Below, in pieces: positions 35,051 to 44,256 of a DNA stretch of 64,000 bases. This DNA is from a virus. Where the stretch lies: positions 22,813 to 86,812 of IMG/VR virus record IMGVR_UViG_3300017788_004205; one strand, written 5' to 3'. Both the position numbers and the translations under genes were made by a program. The notes beneath the pieces were generated by a model that made no database searches, was not told where the DNA came from, and was given only the letters and a program-made list of their open reading frames with translations. Each line of letters opens with the position of its first letter. The stretch's first letter is position 1.

Positions 35051-35968
35051 ATGGAAAATAAAGTATTTAAATATCTGAATTTTATAGAACCTAAGGAACC
35101 ATCAAGTATATCATTTTATGATAATCTCAATGAGTCCAATATTTATAATACAGAATCCTATAAATGGGCATATAAAGATATTAATTTAGAAAATTTTGAT
35201 ACAAAATACACCAGTATTTTCTACAATTCCCTTTCTAAGCTCCTCTACGGTGAGTCTGGTAAACCAGAAGAGCCTAAATTCGGGCCAGGGTATGAACAGA
35301 GTAAGTCTAAATTGGAAAAAACACAAAAGCTTTTTTCTCTTATATGGAACAATGCAAAAAGCGCAATCAATAAACTTTTACAGGATAATAAAACTATTTT
35401 TCCTAAAAGTATAATAGATGAAATTAGCAAATTAGAATATAATTTACCAAAAGATTTTACAAGTTCGGATTATATATTCGATAGACTTAAAAATAATAAT
35501 CTGGATGGTTTCCCAGAAAACTTAAAGTCTAAAATTAACAAAATTCAGATAAATACTAATGAACTGAAAAATTATTCTATTGGTATTTATGAATCAGTTA
35601 CAAATAGCAATAAAGATAATTTTAACAAAAATATATCAACAACATTAGGCAATGACGTTAAGAATATAGTAGAAAAGTTGAAGAAAGTCTATTTTCCAAA
35701 TCTTCAAAATTACTCTTCGATAGAAAGTGAAATGAAGGATACTTTCTCATCATTATATGTTGATTGTTACCTTTATACTTTATCAAACTCTATCTTCAAT
35801 TATAAGAAAGGTTCTTCTGATATCGTTAAAAAACAAGATGCTTCTACTGAAGTTAAAAAAACAGTTTCGCGTAAGTCGAGTGGAGCAACTAAAAGAGAAC
35901 AAGCATCTTCTAAACAATTATCAAAGGATGATTGGACAAATATATTGAAGAAAAGGGGATTACTTTAA
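35051..35968 (+). CDS. Family B-related putative head-packaged protein, 305 aa
   Basis: Starts MENKVFKYLNFIEPKE; LNE occurs again near residue 28 (NLNESN). Residues about 50-75 (FYNSLSKLLYGESGKPEEP) resemble the LYG/MYGK segment of the family B genes that follow, but no membrane helix is present. The C-terminus is basic and Ser-rich (KKTVSRKSSGATKREQASSK). It is probably a divergent, truncated family B member. Confidence 0.6.
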   Translation: MENKVFKYLNFIEPKEPSSISFYDNLNESNIYNTESYKWAYKDINLENFDTKYTSIFYNSLSKLLYGESGKPEEPKFGPGYEQSKSKLEKTQKLFSLIWNNAKSAINKLLQDNKTIFPKSIIDEISKLEYNLPKDFTSSDYIFDRLKNNNLDGFPENLKSKINKIQINTNELKNYSIGIYESVTNSNKDNFNKNISTTLGNDVKNIVEKLKKVYFPNLQNYSSIESEMKDTFSSLYVDCYLYTLSNSIFNYKKGSSDIVKKQDASTEVKKTVSRKSSGATKREQASSKQLSKDDWTNILKKRGLL

Positions 35969-35995
35969 TTCAAAAATTAAAAATAAAAAAATATC

Positions 35996-37120
35996 ATGAT
36001 AATAGAATTTTCTAAATTCGCATCTTTGAAAGAAAATGTAACAGTTAACACTAATTTTTTATTTGAAGATATGTTTGATGAAAAAAGTCAATCGGAAAAC
36101 ATATCTAAAAACGCAGAAGTTATATCTAAAAATGTTATAGATAGTTCTTTATCTCTCAAGGATAATATAAAGAACTTTTTATACAATAAATTAAATACAG
36201 TTATTTACGGAACATCCGATAAACAAAAAAACACAGGCTCTCCTGTGGATTATATAGTAACTAATAGTGAAAAGCTCATAGATTATGCTGTTGAAATACA
36301 AACAACTGGAACTTATTCGACATTTTGGAGAAGCACTATGGGATATTTTGGAACATTTGCTATTGCAGTCGCTACGGCTTGGTATTTATGGAAAAAAAGA
36401 AGTGCTTATAAAAAGGCTTTACAGTATATTATTAAACCAGAAGTTGAGGCTGAATTTATACAAAAGACCGAAACATCTGGTGTGCTTAAATTAAAAAAGG
36501 ATGTTGAGAATTATAAAAGAGGTCAAGAGTTGTTCAGAGAAACTAATGGCAAGTTTTATGTTCTTCTACCTTTAGGTAGTAAAGAATATCTAAAATTTGG
36601 TTACGATAAAACTCTAACCAGACCTATGAAGGATATTCTATTAGATGAATGGAAGAATTTACCATTAAAAACACCTTCTACTTCTACAATAAAGAAAGTT
36701 GGGATATTTTTATCAAGAGTATCACAACCTCAAGCTTTGGCTACTGCTGGAGCTACAATATCACTACCATTTATATGGGAAAATTTGAATGTTTTATGGG
36801 ATTGGTTTATGAGCAATGTTAAGTCAGATGAACCTGGCTATAAGACATTTGTAGAACTTGGGACTGTAATAAATAATAGAGAACAGTATATTGAGAAGTT
36901 TTATCAATCTTTGATTGAAACTCCAGCCTTTGATAAGGATTTGGATTTGCCATATAATGTTATTACCTCAATTTCTAATTTCGATAAATTAGGTATAGAT
37001 AATCCCGATAAAATTGGATATGCTGTATGTAGATTAATAGCACAAGCAACATTTGAATATCAAAAAGGAACAGCAGTTTCTACGATATATTCAGCCGTAT
37101 CAAATGAATTAAAAGCATAA
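35996..37120 (+). CDS. Family B putative head-packaged membrane protein, copy 1
   Basis: 374 residues. The leader MIIEFSKFASLKENV has LKE as the candidate cut site. The shared family B core follows: IKNFLYNKLNTVIYGTSDK, then a strong membrane helix near residue 120 (YFGTFAIAVATAWYLWKKR) and a second hydrophobic stretch near residue 250 (LATAGATISLPFIWENLNVL). The C-terminus (NPDKIGYAVCRLIAQATFEY) aligns with NLGYIFTYYI in the next gene. No enzyme motif. It should insert into the host inner membrane if injected. Confidence 0.65.
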   Translation: MIIEFSKFASLKENVTVNTNFLFEDMFDEKSQSENISKNAEVISKNVIDSSLSLKDNIKNFLYNKLNTVIYGTSDKQKNTGSPVDYIVTNSEKLIDYAVEIQTTGTYSTFWRSTMGYFGTFAIAVATAWYLWKKRSAYKKALQYIIKPEVEAEFIQKTETSGVLKLKKDVENYKRGQELFRETNGKFYVLLPLGSKEYLKFGYDKTLTRPMKDILLDEWKNLPLKTPSTSTIKKVGIFLSRVSQPQALATAGATISLPFIWENLNVLWDWFMSNVKSDEPGYKTFVELGTVINNREQYIEKFYQSLIETPAFDKDLDLPYNVITSISNFDKLGIDNPDKIGYAVCRLIAQATFEYQKGTAVSTIYSAVSNELKA

Positions 37121-37126
37121 AATAGG

Positions 37127-38272
37127 ATGATAACTAATTATAGCGATTTTGTATTAAACGAAGGTTATACTAATCCTCAAAAGGTTTATACAATAGATAA
37201 GATAAAACTTAGAACTCAGGGTGAGTATTTAGCTAATCCTTCTCTTATAGATGAAGATATAGCTAAGTTTAGAAACTTATCGGAACTCATAAATTTAGAT
37301 GATATTTTAAGAAAAAAAGATTATAGTAAATATTCATCCGCACTAAAAGAATTTATCAAAACGAAAGCATATAATAAGTTAGTAGAGGTAATGTATGGTA
37401 AGGGATATAATAATCCAGAAAAAGATTCTACAGAAATAATAGTAGGATTAGACCCATCTTCAATGGCTTCTGCTATGAAATATGGCTCTACTCCAAAAAC
37501 TATTAAAATGACTCGCGGAGAATACTTCAAAAAAGTTTGGGCAAGAGTTGATGAATATTGTGATAATTCTGTTGAATTTTTACAAAAAGGCATAATAGAA
37601 GATACATTAGGGGATTTTGTAGATTATAGTAAAAACATACTTTTAATAATACTCGCGGCTGTTATTATCTATTTCGGGGCAAAGGCTATGGCAGTAGGAG
37701 CATCTGGAGTTGTAACTTTTGCGTCATCTACCACAGGTCTTTCTGCTATACGTAACATAATATTAAATGCAGGAGTTAAGTCAATGCCCTTTGTTGAAAA
37801 GTGCTCCTTGGCTATACAGAGACTTGTATCTAATCCTAAAACTTGGATGAGTTTAGCATCATGGGAAATATTTGATGCGGCTCCTAAAATAATAGAAATG
37901 TTTTCGTCTAATGATGCTGACGTTTTGCTACAACTCGATGAAGAACATATTTTAGAAAAACTCTCAGAAAAAAACAAAAAAGTACAGATAGCAAAAATCA
38001 AGAAAGCATTGGAAGAGCATTCTGACTTCAATGTTAAACCATTTTTAGACGGCCCAGTTCAAGTATGGCAAGATGCATTTCAAAGGATGCCAGGGTGGGA
38101 AGCATGGTCTCAAAAAGAAGGTAAATCTATAAACAACAATCCACAAAATCTTGGTTATATATTTACATATTACATAGCTTTATACGCATATCAATTTCAA
38201 CTATTTATTTGGAAATACAATTATCTGCTAACATTAAAAGAAGGTAGAGATGTTGATTTTTCAAAACTTTAA
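37127..38272 (+). CDS. Family B putative head-packaged membrane protein, copy 2
   Basis: 381 residues, six bases after the previous stop. The leader MITNYSDFVLNEGY ends in LNE. The family core is complete: YNKLVEVMYGKGYNNPEKDS, YFKKVWARVDEYCDN, then a membrane helix (ILLIILAAVIIYFGAKAMAV) near residue 170. The C-terminal region KALEEHSDF ... MPGWEAWS ... NLGYIFTYYIALYAYQ is closely matched by the gene at 39714. A single conserved Cys (EYCDN here, QFCNR there) is shared. Confidence 0.68.
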   Translation: MITNYSDFVLNEGYTNPQKVYTIDKIKLRTQGEYLANPSLIDEDIAKFRNLSELINLDDILRKKDYSKYSSALKEFIKTKAYNKLVEVMYGKGYNNPEKDSTEIIVGLDPSSMASAMKYGSTPKTIKMTRGEYFKKVWARVDEYCDNSVEFLQKGIIEDTLGDFVDYSKNILLIILAAVIIYFGAKAMAVGASGVVTFASSTTGLSAIRNIILNAGVKSMPFVEKCSLAIQRLVSNPKTWMSLASWEIFDAAPKIIEMFSSNDADVLLQLDEEHILEKLSEKNKKVQIAKIKKALEEHSDFNVKPFLDGPVQVWQDAFQRMPGWEAWSQKEGKSINNNPQNLGYIFTYYIALYAYQFQLFIWKYNYLLTLKEGRDVDFSKL

Positions 38273-38286
38273 AATAAGAACTAACA

Positions 38287-39711
38287 ATGCTCTACAGACC
38301 TATCCATCCAAATAAAAAAGAAGATATTAACAGAGTAGATGAGAGTAATTTTATCTCTTCTGATATGTTAGGTATATTTGATTCAGATGCAAGAGTTAAA
38401 TTAAGTGCTCTCACAATAGATAAATTATTTGAAGGATTAGATATAGATAATTCAAATGAAATTCATAGTTTCATTACTTCATTTGCTCCTTCCTTATCAA
38501 AAGTTATGGGAGTTTATAGTTCAGAGTCTAACTATGCATTCGAGATTCTAAAGGCTCAACTGATGTATATGCAAACTATTTTGCAAGATGTTGAGAATGA
38601 TATAGATTCTTTTTACAAGAATGTAATTAATGTTCACAAAAGCTATACAGACGGCCAAACAATAGAAACTCTTGTTGCTAAGTATAGCAATCCAAATAGT
38701 GTTGGTTCTATTTTCCCTGAGGTTGAAAAAATAGTTAAACAAGCAAAGAAATCAGGAGTTGATTTTAATAACCCAAGAGTTAAAGAAACATTCAAAACTC
38801 TTCAAAAGTTGAATGTTAGCACTTATATTAGTCAAACCCTAAGTTCAATTGAAGTTTCAGCTTCAAATGTAAGTTTGCTTCCTCTTTACAAGAAGATAGA
38901 TGGAATGAATTTAGAAGAAATCACGGGAGATAATGCAATCGCTCCTCAAAACAAGAGTCATTTGTTTTTAACTCTTGATTTCAATTCTATGTATACTTCT
39001 TTAGACCCAATTGCAAGACTGGGAGCTTTCTTTGAAGAAACTTTATTGCAATATCCATTCGGAAGACAATTAAAGAAGAATTTCGGAGACGAGTATGAGT
39101 ATTTTGATACTATTGAACATAGCATGTCTGCTATAAAACAATTTGTTCCTTCGGTTGATTATACTGTATTTGAACCGATGAAAGAAATGCTTTATGAAAT
39201 TAGTGCTTTATTGGTAAATCGAGTGTTTTCAATGCACCCAGAAGAAGATTCTAAGAATATATTCGTTCCTTCTTTTCAAGTTATGTGGGTGAGTATATTA
39301 TCTCTTTTAGCTTTAAGACTCATTAACTTTAATGTTAGAGTTTCAAATGTTATTACTCAAAAAAAGGAAGAGAAAAAAGAACTAAAATCCGAAAAAGCAT
39401 CTGAATTAACTCAAGCTTATGAAACTCTAAAGCAACAAAACTTCTTTACAGACAAAATTACCTATAAAGAAGGTGATGCGACAATGAATCCAGAGATAAT
39501 CAAAAATATAAATAATATCTTAGTTAAGTTGACAATACTTCCAGATTCTAAGATTAATTCTACGCAGTATGATAGTCAAACAGCGGAAGCTATTAGAACA
39601 CTTCAAATGAATCATTCTGCTGAATTTGTTGATGGGAAGATAGGTCAAGAAACAAAAGAAATTATGGAAAAGATTATCAATCACATACAAAATAAATATA
39701 AAATGTCTTGA
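38287..39711 (+). CDS. Family A putative head-packaged PG-binding protein, copy 3
   Basis: 474 residues. N-terminus MLYRPIHPNKKEDINRVDES with VDE as a candidate cut site. Closely similar to the copy at 33530 along its length. The hydrophobic helix is FQVMWVSILSLLALRLINFN, followed by a Lys/Glu coiled coil and a PG-binding domain with AIRTLQMNHSAEFVDGKIGQ. Its stop codon overlaps the upstream alternative start of the next gene, so A and B copies are tightly coupled. Confidence 0.7.
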   Translation: MLYRPIHPNKKEDINRVDESNFISSDMLGIFDSDARVKLSALTIDKLFEGLDIDNSNEIHSFITSFAPSLSKVMGVYSSESNYAFEILKAQLMYMQTILQDVENDIDSFYKNVINVHKSYTDGQTIETLVAKYSNPNSVGSIFPEVEKIVKQAKKSGVDFNNPRVKETFKTLQKLNVSTYISQTLSSIEVSASNVSLLPLYKKIDGMNLEEITGDNAIAPQNKSHLFLTLDFNSMYTSLDPIARLGAFFEETLLQYPFGRQLKKNFGDEYEYFDTIEHSMSAIKQFVPSVDYTVFEPMKEMLYEISALLVNRVFSMHPEEDSKNIFVPSFQVMWVSILSLLALRLINFNVRVSNVITQKKEEKKELKSEKASELTQAYETLKQQNFFTDKITYKEGDATMNPEIIKNINNILVKLTILPDSKINSTQYDSQTAEAIRTLQMNHSAEFVDGKIGQETKEIMEKIINHIQNKYKMS

Positions 39712-39713
39712 AA

Positions 39714-40808
39714 ATGGAAAACAAAAAAAGAATACTCAATTTTCAGAATTTTGTAATCAATGAAAGTTCATTACATGAGTCTAATACAGTAGATATCCCA
39801 GATTCAGAAATTTCAAAGATTCTTGATAGAGATATGACAACATATCTAAAAGGTCGTATGTGGGAAAAAAGTATTGAAGTTTTTTTTGGTAAAGATTATC
39901 TTAAAAAACCAGGTTTCAATCCAGAGAAAGATACTACTCCTATTACCGTAGATAATTGGATTTCAGGCAATGTATCGATTGATGCTGGTGGGTTTTTTAG
40001 AGATTCTTGGCAAGAGACTGACCAATTTTGCAATAGAGCAGTTGAGCTTGTAAAGACAGGTGAGTTATCAGATTTCTTAGGTAAAATTGCAGTCCCAGCT
40101 GGTTGGGCTGGAATAACCGCTGCAACAGTAGCGGGTCTTATAGCTATTGGTGGGATTGCTATTCCAAGTGCTACTATTGCTTCTGGCTTTATAGGAGCGA
40201 CAGGAGGATTAGGATGGGGTGCAATAGCAATTAACACATCTGCGCTTGGTTCATTAGCTCTTAATTTAGCCCCTTTATTTTCGGATAATCCAAAGATTGA
40301 CCCAAGTCTTCAAAGAATAGCAAAGATGGTTATTAACAAAGAAGAAACTATAAAAGAATTTCAAAATGCTTTACAAGAACATTCTGATTTTGAAGCAGAT
40401 TGGGGTCTTGATAATTGGTTATCAGGAATAGATGAGATGCCAGGATGGTCAAAAAGCACTTGGAAAGAAAAAGGAGCAGATAATATAGGCTATCTCTTTA
40501 CTTATTGGATTTCTTATTATTCTTATATTTACTTAAAAACAAAATTTGGAGCTTCTGTTGCTCAGGCTATAAAAAACTTTGAACAGGGTGGCGGTTCTGT
40601 TAAATTGATTGATAAGCCATTTGAAATCAATCAAAAAACATCAATAGAGCCCATTTCTAAGCCTTCTGAGGGGACTTCAGGTTCTACTCCTATAAATTCT
40701 CAAGTTCAAGCACAAGGAAGCCCTGTGGCGACCGCAGATGCCTCAAATTGGGTTAAAAAGAGAGAAGTTACCGTCAATGACGAAGTTCTTTCAAAATATG
40801 GATTCTGA
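39714..40808 (+). CDS. Family B putative head-packaged membrane protein, copy 3
   Basis: 364 residues from the ATG at 39714; a TTG at 39708 would add two residues. The leader KKRILNFQNFVINESS ends in INE. The core repeats family B: SIEVFFGKDYLKKPGF, FFRDSWQETDQFCNR, a Gly/Ala/Ile-rich membrane region of about 60 residues near residue 130 (WAGITAATVAGLIAIGGIAI and onward), then ALQEHSDF, MPGWSKS and IGYLFTYWISYYSY. The C-terminal 70 residues are a Ser/Pro/Gln linker-like tail. Confidence 0.68.
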   Translation: MENKKRILNFQNFVINESSLHESNTVDIPDSEISKILDRDMTTYLKGRMWEKSIEVFFGKDYLKKPGFNPEKDTTPITVDNWISGNVSIDAGGFFRDSWQETDQFCNRAVELVKTGELSDFLGKIAVPAGWAGITAATVAGLIAIGGIAIPSATIASGFIGATGGLGWGAIAINTSALGSLALNLAPLFSDNPKIDPSLQRIAKMVINKEETIKEFQNALQEHSDFEADWGLDNWLSGIDEMPGWSKSTWKEKGADNIGYLFTYWISYYSYIYLKTKFGASVAQAIKNFEQGGGSVKLIDKPFEINQKTSIEPISKPSEGTSGSTPINSQVQAQGSPVATADASNWVKKREVTVNDEVLSKYGF

Positions 40809-40860
40809 TACATTAAAACTTATTTTTTTAACATTATTCGTAATGTAGGTTTTAATTTTA

Positions 40861-40870
40861 GATATATAGA
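40861..40870 (+). promoter_or_regulatory. GATATATA-type promoter
   Basis: GATATATAGA followed by GTAAATCAA, 23 bases before the GTG at 40894. Confidence 0.6.
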
Positions 40871-40893
40871 GTAAATCAAAATTTTGAAAAAGC

Positions 40894-42174
40894 GTGATTA
40901 CAAAGTTCGACATATATTCAAATAATAAACTGAATGAGATAGCTGGTATTTATGATGGTTATTATGGGACAACTCTAAAAGATTTTAGAATGTCCGATTT
41001 ATACCAAATTACAGCTCTTTCGGCTCAATCTACCATTGAAATCTTCAATGGTAATGATACATTTCAAACCGCACTTCTTCCTACATCTTCACTTTGGAAT
41101 ATGATTGATGTTGGTTATAAATCATGTACTACTGGTATGCTTTCCTTACTTAAAGCAAATTTCAAGAAATCTGATATAGAAGCGTTTGAAGATTTGCTTT
41201 ATATGAAAGAAAATAAAGATGTAATCAAAAAGGTTGCAAAACTATTAAAAAGCGATATTCAAAATTTCAAGTCTTATTTAGAGACTATTTTGCCTGACCA
41301 AGTTACTAATTTGAAAAAAATCAAAATAGAACGCTCAGATTCAAGTTTTTCTGATGCAAGTAGTCCTATTGATGTTGTTCAAAAAGAAATCTTGATTAAA
41401 ACAAGAAAGTATAGAAACCCAGTTTATATGGTCGGTGTGTTTCTTACAAACTTGATTGGTAATTATCAACCAGCTCAAAATTTCCTTAGTCTTTCTGACT
41501 TTGTTAAAAAATTCGACTTATCTGTATTTCATTCTTTATTTGGTAGCAGTAATCCTATCAATAATTTAGATGAATTTGATAGTATTGTAGAAAAGCCACT
41601 TAAAAAATTAGCAGAGTCTTTTCTTCAAACTTATTATCACATGAGATATTATGACTTAATCCCAGGTGCCGACAATGCTTGGAAATCAGTTGTTATAGTC
41701 CATGCACTTGAAGTTTTGATTGATAATTGTATTTTGGTTGAAGAAGATAAGATTAGCGCAACTCTTGCGGTTAAATTCTCAAAACAAATTAAGAATCATT
41801 CTGAAACTAAAACTTGGATAGGATATGAAGGAGTACAAGAAGCTTCAATAATAAAAAGCATTCAAAAAACTTTACAGGCAATGGGTCTTTTCAAAGGCGG
41901 AATTACAGGTAAATTTGGAGAATTGACACATGCTGCTATTATTAAATTCCAAGAAAATGCTGTTAATCAAGAAGGAAAGAGAATCAAAGTTGATGGTAGA
42001 GTTGGAAAGCAAACAAGATGGGCTCTTGAGCATTTAATGGATTCTTATATTCCATATAAGAAAAAAGAAGACTCTGGAGAAGAAAAGAAGAAAACAAATA
42101 AAAAAGGCGAGGTAGTATGGCCTGAGGTTAATCAAAAAGAAGATGGTAAATCTGCAAAGCCTGTTATAATCTAA
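40894..42174 (+). CDS. Putative head-packaged protein with C-terminal PG-binding domain, GTG start
   Basis: 426 residues from a GTG placed 23 bases after a promoter. The leader ITKFDIYSNNKLNEIA ends in LNE. The body is helical and distantly like family A. Residues about 325-390 are a peptidoglycan-binding domain: IIKSIQKTLQAMGLFKGGIT, HAAIIKFQENA and VDGRVGKQTRWALEHL, the best-preserved of the set. The C-terminal tail is Lys/Glu-rich. No catalytic motif is visible. Confidence 0.7.
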   Translation: MITKFDIYSNNKLNEIAGIYDGYYGTTLKDFRMSDLYQITALSAQSTIEIFNGNDTFQTALLPTSSLWNMIDVGYKSCTTGMLSLLKANFKKSDIEAFEDLLYMKENKDVIKKVAKLLKSDIQNFKSYLETILPDQVTNLKKIKIERSDSSFSDASSPIDVVQKEILIKTRKYRNPVYMVGVFLTNLIGNYQPAQNFLSLSDFVKKFDLSVFHSLFGSSNPINNLDEFDSIVEKPLKKLAESFLQTYYHMRYYDLIPGADNAWKSVVIVHALEVLIDNCILVEEDKISATLAVKFSKQIKNHSETKTWIGYEGVQEASIIKSIQKTLQAMGLFKGGITGKFGELTHAAIIKFQENAVNQEGKRIKVDGRVGKQTRWALEHLMDSYIPYKKKEDSGEEKKKTNKKGEVVWPEVNQKEDGKSAKPVII

Positions 42175-42184
42175 ACCATATACG

Positions 42185-42643
42185 ATGATTAACTCTTGTA
42201 AGATATTGTCGTTTATTGAGTTTGTAAATGAAGAATACGATACTATCAACGAATTAAAGTATAGTTATATTTACAAAAGAACCCCAAAGAGATATAAAGA
42301 TAGGGCAACAGACATTGAAGTTAAATTCTTAACGAGAAAGGGAAAGAAATACTACTACCGAACTTTTACAAACAGCAATGGCAATAAGCATAAGCAATGG
42401 ATTATGCCATTATATCCAAAACTTCCTTTTGATTCATTAGAAGACCATGTTGTATCGCATTGTGATTGCAATGATTTTAGATATGAAAATGAATGGTTAC
42501 TATGGACAAAAAATGCCTCTAACCTTATATCCTCAAATAGACAGCCTCTAAAGAGTATGAATCCTCAAAGAATTCCAAAATTCTGTAAGCATTTAACTGC
42601 TATAAAAGAAGACTTACATAAGCGTTTGCTTAGTTCTCCTTAA
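42185..42643 (+). CDS. SWIM-like zinc-binding protein with head-targeting leader
   Basis: 152 residues. The leader CKILSFIEFVNEE has VNE as its site. The second half has a Cys-x-Cys and Cys-x-His pair: HCDCNDFRYENEWLLW and RIPKFCKHLTAI, with NPQ and the N-A-S motif between them. This is the pattern of phage SWIM-type zinc domains (CxC...CxH), which bind DNA or protein. Its last 14 bases overlap the 3' end of the convergent small gene. The leader suggests packaging in the head. Confidence 0.7.
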   Translation: MINSCKILSFIEFVNEEYDTINELKYSYIYKRTPKRYKDRATDIEVKFLTRKGKKYYYRTFTNSNGNKHKQWIMPLYPKLPFDSLEDHVVSHCDCNDFRYENEWLLWTKNASNLISSNRQPLKSMNPQRIPKFCKHLTAIKEDLHKRLLSSP

Positions 42644-42839
42644 AATGTTCCCTTAGCTTATTAATCACAAGAGAAACATCGCATTTAGAATCAAATGATT
42701 CTATCAATTCTTTGCATATAATCTCTAATTTGCTGTATTTTTTAGAGAGTGTTTGCAAGTTGCTTTTAGTCATTTCGTTGTCTTTTGATTCTTCAAAATA
42801 GATTTCTTGAAGCTCTCTTATTTTTTTTGCATCATTCAT
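42630..42839 (-). CDS. Small helical protein, 69 aa
   Basis: I place the start at 42839, which has AAGGA eight bases upstream; a longer reading frame from 42890 would add a hydrophobic stretch that covers the forward promoter. The protein is one or two charged helices (AKKIRELQEIYFEESKDNEM, LQTLSKKYSKLEIICKELIE), probably a coiled coil. No family recognised. Confidence 0.6.
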   Translation of the reverse strand: MNDAKKIRELQEIYFEESKDNEMTKSNLQTLSKKYSKLEIICKELIESFDSKCDVSLVINKLREHFKEN

Positions 42840-42860
42840 AGTTAAATCCTTATATTTTAA

Positions 42861-42870
42861 GATATATACT
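42861..42870 (+). promoter_or_regulatory. GATATATA-type promoter for the FMN reductase-like gene
   Basis: GATATATACT, 21 bases before the ATG at 42892. Confidence 0.6.
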
Positions 42871-42891
42871 AACAAACATAAAAAGTTCAAA

Positions 42892-43632
42892 ATGCGGAAT
42901 ATAACACCATATAATCTTTTTGAAGCGTCATCTGGGGCTTTTAAGCCTTTACTTAAAACAGTAGAATATTTGCAAGGTAAAGAATGCGTTTTTATAACAA
43001 CTTCAAATAGATGGGATAAGGAGTTACCAAAATCATCAGAATTAGCGGAAGTTTTAGCTTCTATGATTGACCCTAAACCAAGAATTTTTGACGCATTTAA
43101 ACTTAAAATCTATCCTTGTGAGGGGAATGTTTCTCACAGAGACGGTAATCACTGTGGAGAAGCAAAAGCTATTATGAAGGATAAAGAAAAAAACCCAGGG
43201 AATTTCCTTAGATGTTGGGCTTCTTTAAATAATCCCGATGATGAACTTTGGAGAATTGCAAGTGCAATTTATGAAGCAGATGCTGTTGTGTTTTTTGGTT
43301 CAATTAGATGGGGTTCTATGAACGCAACATATCAAAAACTTTTAGAAAGATTGACTTGGATAGAAAATAGACAATCATCACTTAAAGAAAAAAATCCAGT
43401 AAAAGGAAAAGAAGCAGGTCTTATTGTTCTCGGTCATAATTGGAGAGGCAAAGAAGTTGTAAATCAACAAAAAGACATTCTTGAAATGTTTGGTTTTGAG
43501 ACTCCTAAAGAACTTTTCTTCAATCATCAATGGACAAATGAAATGTATGATGAATCTTTGAAGGGATATGTTCAAGATTCAAAAGAATTTGATGCAAACA
43601 TTTTAGACATAACTGATAGAATAATTCAATAA
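42892..43632 (+). CDS. NAD(P)H-dependent FMN reductase/flavodoxin-like protein with leader
   Basis: 246 residues. The N-terminus MRNITPYNLFEASSG resembles a leader with LFE. After that comes a flavodoxin-like fold: ECVFITTSNRWDK, then ADAVVFFGSIRWGSMNATYQ followed by KLLERLTWIENR, the pattern of the FMN_red family flavin loop, and GLIVLGHNWRGKE. The Cys-containing segment IYPCEGNVSHRDGNHCGEAK is unusual for the family and could hold a metal or disulphide. Possible roles are flavin or quinone reduction or redox control. If packaged, it would act at once on entry. Confidence 0.65.
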   Translation: MRNITPYNLFEASSGAFKPLLKTVEYLQGKECVFITTSNRWDKELPKSSELAEVLASMIDPKPRIFDAFKLKIYPCEGNVSHRDGNHCGEAKAIMKDKEKNPGNFLRCWASLNNPDDELWRIASAIYEADAVVFFGSIRWGSMNATYQKLLERLTWIENRQSSLKEKNPVKGKEAGLIVLGHNWRGKEVVNQQKDILEMFGFETPKELFFNHQWTNEMYDESLKGYVQDSKEFDANILDITDRIIQ

Positions 43633-43636
43633 TTAT

Positions 43637-44191
43637 ATGAGTAAAGAGTGGAATTTGAATTCAGGCGAACCTGAATTATTTAACTATTTTGGAAAATGGG
43701 AAAAAAGAAAAGAAACTCCTATTTCAAAACCTGATGTTGTTCTTTATAGAAAAGAAGATGTGGTGAATAATGAGCCTGAGAATGTAGGCTCTATTTTTTT
43801 AAGGGAAATACAAAAACACCATTCTATAGAATCTGGATTTTCAATTGAGAAAATTCAAGATTTGTTTATTAGCGTAGATGGGGTGAAAATTGATTGTCAG
43901 CTTTTGGTTATTAAAACTCCTTGGAATAATATAAAAAGACTTACAGCTTATTCTCCAAAAACACAAGAGGGATTTCAGCAATTTCTTTCTAAAATGAAAG
44001 GAAAGCTTCAATTAGGAAAACAAGGAACTCCTCAAAACCCAGAACCTTTTTGGTCTTGGAATACATTAAAACCTGAGGGTTTGGATGAAATAGAAAAACT
44101 CGGCCCGCCAGTTTTAGTAGAATATGAAGGTAATCAATATTTTGACTATTTATCAAATTTTTTTAAGTCAACTACCACAAAACTGAAATAA
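43637..44191 (+). CDS. Hypothetical protein, 184 aa
   Basis: Not recognised. It starts four bases after the FMN reductase-like gene and is probably co-transcribed. The first 50 residues are polar (MSKEWNLNSGEPELFNYFGK); the middle is beta-rich (VDGVKIDCQLLVIKTP). The segment AYSPKTQEGFQQFLSKM is probably a helix. No leader or membrane helix. Confidence 0.6.
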   Translation: MSKEWNLNSGEPELFNYFGKWEKRKETPISKPDVVLYRKEDVVNNEPENVGSIFLREIQKHHSIESGFSIEKIQDLFISVDGVKIDCQLLVIKTPWNNIKRLTAYSPKTQEGFQQFLSKMKGKLQLGKQGTPQNPEPFWSWNTLKPEGLDEIEKLGPPVLVEYEGNQYFDYLSNFFKSTTTKLK

Positions 44192-44256
44192 GAACTTAAA
44201 AACTAAACATATCCTTTCATTTTAATATAAAGAGTATAGATAATAAGGATTTAGAT

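Noticed and set aside
23340-42174. Reading the PG-binding proteins as ordinary lysis endolysins
   Set aside because: Only two genes have catalytic motifs; the others have membrane helices, leaders and no enzyme residues, and lysis would not need so many copies.
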